Positions 43,225-45,396 of a DNA stretch of 45,396 bases are shown here, piece by piece. Made by a program: the position numbers and the translations under genes. The notes beneath the pieces are model-generated. The model saw only the letters and a list, made by a program, of their open reading frames with translations, did not search any database and was not told where the DNA came from. Position 1 is the first letter of the stretch; the number at the start of each line of letters is the position of its first letter. The DNA comes from Acidimicrobiia bacterium (lineage in GTDB: Bacteria; Actinomycetota; Acidimicrobiia; IMCC26256; JAMXLJ01): assembly GCA_035651955.1 (NCBI GenBank), contig DASRES010000014.1, positions 1-45,396 on the forward strand. Direction: 5' to 3'.

Positions 43225-44140
43225 CGACGAGCTGCGCGAGGACGGGACCGACGCGCGCCGCGAGCGCGCCGTTCGCGTACCCGGCCCACGCCACGGGTGA
43301 CGTCGTGTCGAGGGGGACGTCGAGCGGGCCACCCCACGGATCGGTCACGACGCCGCCCGCCACCTCCAGGAGCATCGCGGTGCACACGTCGTACGGGTGG
43401 CATGCGAGCGCGCCCGGGTCGACGAGCGGCCGCAGATCGGCGACAAAGCGGTCGTGCCCTGCGATCAGCTCGTGGAGCTGCCCGCCGGACGAGATGTACT
43501 CGTCGTCGAAGACGACCCGCGAGCCGAGCCGCCGGAACAGCTCGCTCTCGAGGTGGGCGAGGGCCGGCTTGCCCGGCACGAAGAACTTCGCGATGCCGGC
43601 GAAGCCATGCTCGAGGTCGGTCGCGGTCGACGGACGCACGGGCAGGGTGTGGCGCGCACCGTCGCGCAGGTCGACGCGCTCCGCCACGACGGCGTCCGCG
43701 CCACGCACCGCGCTCAGCTGGTCGGCCGCACCCTGCTTCGCCGTCGGCAGCTCGGTCATCGCCGCGGTGACGACGTCGCGCAGCGAGCCACCGCGCGGTG
43801 CGGCCGCCGCGAGCGACCACGCGGGCCGCTTGTCGTACATCAGTCCGCGCGTGCCGTCGATCGTGTCGACGATCACGGTCCATTCCGCGTCGGCTGCGAG
43901 CACGGCCGGTTCGTCGAGACCCTCCGACACCAGCTCCACGCCCGGCCAGTGGCGCGCGAACCATTCGACGAGCGCGTCGTCGGCGACGCGGTCGATCGCG
44001 TAGATCGTGTCGGCCGCGGTCGAGCCGTCGATCGCTGTCATATCCATCCCGCGAGCCCCGACGACGACGTCGCGGATGTGGTCGCCGAGCGCGCACAGCA
44101 ACCGGCGCGCGTCCTCCGGCGTGTCAGGCGAGCGCGCCAC
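43208..44140 (-). CDS. Inositol monophosphatase-like sugar phosphatase
   Basis: A 310-residue member of the lithium-sensitive phosphatase superfamily. The metal motif is DTIDGT (D92, D95) in WTVIVDTIDGTRGLMYDKRP, with VSEGL where a GEE motif would be and YDVCTAMLLEVAGGVVTDPW in the C-terminal half. The first glutamates of the metal site are less canonical than in IMPases. Position between galT and the GHMP kinase with overlaps on both sides (17 bp each) indicates a role in sugar-phosphate handling, perhaps dephosphorylating a galactose or related sugar phosphate. The GTG at 44140 has GGAG upstream; an ATG at 44047 would trim the N-terminal helix. Confidence 0.75.
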   Translation of the reverse strand: MARSPDTPEDARRLLCALGDHIRDVVVGARGMDMTAIDGSTAADTIYAIDRVADDALVEWFARHWPGVELVSEGLDEPAVLAADAEWTVIVDTIDGTRGLMYDKRPAWSLAAAAPRGGSLRDVVTAAMTELPTAKQGAADQLSAVRGADAVVAERVDLRDGARHTLPVRPSTATDLEHGFAGIAKFFVPGKPALAHLESELFRRLGSRVVFDDEYISSGGQLHELIAGHDRFVADLRPLVDPGALACHPYDVCTAMLLEVAGGVVTDPWGGPLDVPLDTTSPVAWAGYANGALAARVGPVLAQLVDDLAR

Positions 44141-45107
44141 GCAGCTCCGCCGCCTTCTCGTCGGGGTCGGACTCGTTCGTCATGGAGCCGCCGCCGATCT
44201 CGGGCCCGGCCAGGTACTTGAGCAGGCCGGGCGCGCGCAGCGGCGGGTGCAGCTCGACGTGGAACGGGTAGTGCGGGTGGTCGCCGACGGGGGCCTGGTG
44301 CACGGCGAGGACGTACGGCATGCGGATGCCCCAGAGCGCGTCGTAGCGGCGAACGACCTCGCGCAGCACGAGCGCGAGCGAGCGACACGCGCCGTCGTCG
44401 AGGTCGACGAGCGACGTCACCGGCCCGCGGGGCAGGACGTGCACCTCGTACGCGTACCGAGCGAACCACGGGACACACGCGAAGAACGCGCCATCCTCCG
44501 TCACGACGCGCGGGCCGTCGACCTCGCGCGCGACGACGTCCGCGAGCAGCGAACGTCCCGTGCGCGCATGGTGCTCGCGCGCGACCTCGGCTTCGCGGGC
44601 CATCGTCCCGTAGACGAGGGCACCCGCGTAGATCTGGCAGTGGGGGTGGGGGTTCGACGTCCCGACGGCCGCGCCCCGGTTCTCGAAGATCAGCACGTGC
44701 GCGACGTCGTCGCGCGCCTCCAACGCGCGCGTTCGCTCGCGCCACGCCGTGACGACCGCGGTCACCTCGTCGTCGTCGAGACCCGCCATCGACCGCGTCG
44801 GGTCGTGGTGGTAGCAGACGACCTCGGCGGTCCCGGCCGCGCGCCGCGTCCGGTACAGGTCGTCACCCGACGACGGCTCCGGCGCGTCGGCCGAGAACAC
44901 GGGCAGGTCGTTCGTGAACACGAACACGCCGCGGTAGTCGGGGTTCGTCGTGTCGATCCGCTTCCCGAGCGGCGCGAGCGCGTTGTCCTGTGGCGCGCGC
45001 GGCTCGTCGTCCGCGACCGTCGCGCCGATCCACGGCCGGGCGTCACGGTGCGACGTGAACAGCACCCACTCGGCGCGGAACGGGTGCCAGCGCAGCTCCC
45101 AGGTCAT
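44124..45107 (-). CDS. galT: Galactose-1-phosphate uridylyltransferase
   Basis: A 327-residue HIT-superfamily enzyme exchanging UMP between UDP-glucose and galactose 1-phosphate in the Leloir pathway. The active-site triad region is NPHPHCQ with H154 and the nucleophile H156; NPDYRGVFVFTND and HDPTRSM are typical. The C-terminal half has VHQAPVGDHPHYPFHVELHP. The cysteine pair that binds structural zinc in E. coli GalT is absent (ALAPLGKRID at that place), as in many other bacterial GalTs. The ATG overlaps the stop of the upstream GH2 gene by one base. No galE is seen in this window. Confidence 0.93.
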   Translation of the reverse strand: MTWELRWHPFRAEWVLFTSHRDARPWIGATVADDEPRAPQDNALAPLGKRIDTTNPDYRGVFVFTNDLPVFSADAPEPSSGDDLYRTRRAAGTAEVVCYHHDPTRSMAGLDDDEVTAVVTAWRERTRALEARDDVAHVLIFENRGAAVGTSNPHPHCQIYAGALVYGTMAREAEVAREHHARTGRSLLADVVAREVDGPRVVTEDGAFFACVPWFARYAYEVHVLPRGPVTSLVDLDDGACRSLALVLREVVRRYDALWGIRMPYVLAVHQAPVGDHPHYPFHVELHPPLRAPGLLKYLAGPEIGGGSMTNESDPDEKAAELRGALA

Positions 45108-45396
45108 CAGCGCGCGACGACCCGCACGTGCTGCGGCTCGCACCCGTCCGCGACCGCGGTGAGCGTGATCACGCCCGGGCCCGTCGGCCGCACCACCGCG
45201 AGCGCGCGGCCGCCGAACGTCGTGCACCAGGCGTCCGTGAAGCACTCCTCCGATCGAGGGTCCGCGCTCGCGAAGCCCTGGAGCGCGGCGGGACCGTCGA
45301 GCTCGACCGTCACCTTCCGGTCGGCGCTCGTGTCCGTCGTTCCCTGCTCGTCGACGAGCGTGAGCGTGACGAAGGCCAGGTCGGACGGGTCCGCGC
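45107..45396 (-). CDS. GH2 beta-galactosidase-like protein, C-terminal end (partial)
   Basis: The frame is open from the window edge to the stop overlapping galT and encodes the last 96 residues of a larger protein. DLAFVTLTLVDEQGTTD, ADRKVTVELDGPAALQGFAS and RALAVVRPTGPGVITLTAVA match the C-terminal immunoglobulin-like domain of GH2 glycosidases (the pattern vr.Lvd..G.....ad..V...l.GpG.laG...). With galT directly downstream, beta-galactosidase is the best guess. The catalytic domain lies outside the window. Confidence 0.65.
   Translation of the reverse strand, partial: ADPSDLAFVTLTLVDEQGTTDTSADRKVTVELDGPAALQGFASADPRSEECFTDAWCTTFGGRALAVVRPTGPGVITLTAVADGCEPQHVRVVAR

Noticed and set aside
1-45396. 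Transposons, prophage genes, tRNA/rRNA and CRISPR repeats
   Set aside because: No transposase, integrase, conserved RNA signature or spaced repeat array was seen on reading both strands.

Overview
This is a high-GC (roughly 70% by eye), densely packed bacterial segment with GTG and ATG starts, many 1-4 nt stop/start overlaps, an F420-type luciferase-like oxidoreductase, actinobacterial-style TetR and ROK regulators and fused Liv-type transporters. Taken together this suggests an actinobacterium, perhaps an Acidimicrobiia-like soil or aquatic lineage; the phylum is a fair inference and the class is a guess. No rRNA, tRNA, CRISPR array, insertion sequence or phage gene was seen.

Layout. (1) 1-7123: a decaying left flank with a double-hotdog protein, a frameshifted NmrA-type gene, a remnant of an MmyB-type regulator, two exported proteins in an operon divergent from a TetR gene, and a multiply broken DUF2254 membrane protein. 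(2) 7124-12960: acyl-CoA synthetase, bicupin, D-aminoacylase-like amidohydrolase and aldehyde dehydrogenase, closed by a strong bidirectional hairpin. (3) 12967-19038: xylose module, with a GH3 glycosidase divergent from a ROK regulator-xylA-xylB operon. (4) 19014-29618: oxidative catabolism, with a TetR/ketopantoate-reductase-like pair, an SDR, an LLM oxidoreductase, then an operon of a 6-oxocamphor-hydrolase-like crotonase, Rieske oxygenase, a 111-residue companion protein, a TauD-type dioxygenase and an SDR, followed by a SnoaL-like protein, an HSL-type hydrolase and an amidohydrolase_2 protein. (5) 29635-36820: glycoside module, with a Liv-type binding lipoprotein-GH3-GH1 operon divergent from a second GH1, plus a tannase-like esterase. 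(6) 36981-42055: two giant transporter ORFs, an MFS permease fused to a LivF ATPase and a LivH-LivM-LivG triple fusion. (7) 42118-45396: galactose module with GH2 (cut by the window end), galT, an inositol-monophosphatase-like gene and a GHMP sugar kinase, all overlapping.

How they may work together (inference). Sugar-containing plant or microbial compounds may be captured by the lipoprotein, imported by the Liv-like fusion transporter, cut by GH1/GH2/GH3 enzymes, and the xylose and galactose fed to XylAB and GalKT. Released non-sugar parts could be oxidised by the Rieske/TauD/SDR set, opened by the beta-diketone hydrolase and activated by the CoA ligase. The most unusual items are the MFS-LivF fusion transporter, the oxygenase-retro-Claisenase operon, and a 53-bp composite regulatory element shared by two distant divergent promoters.
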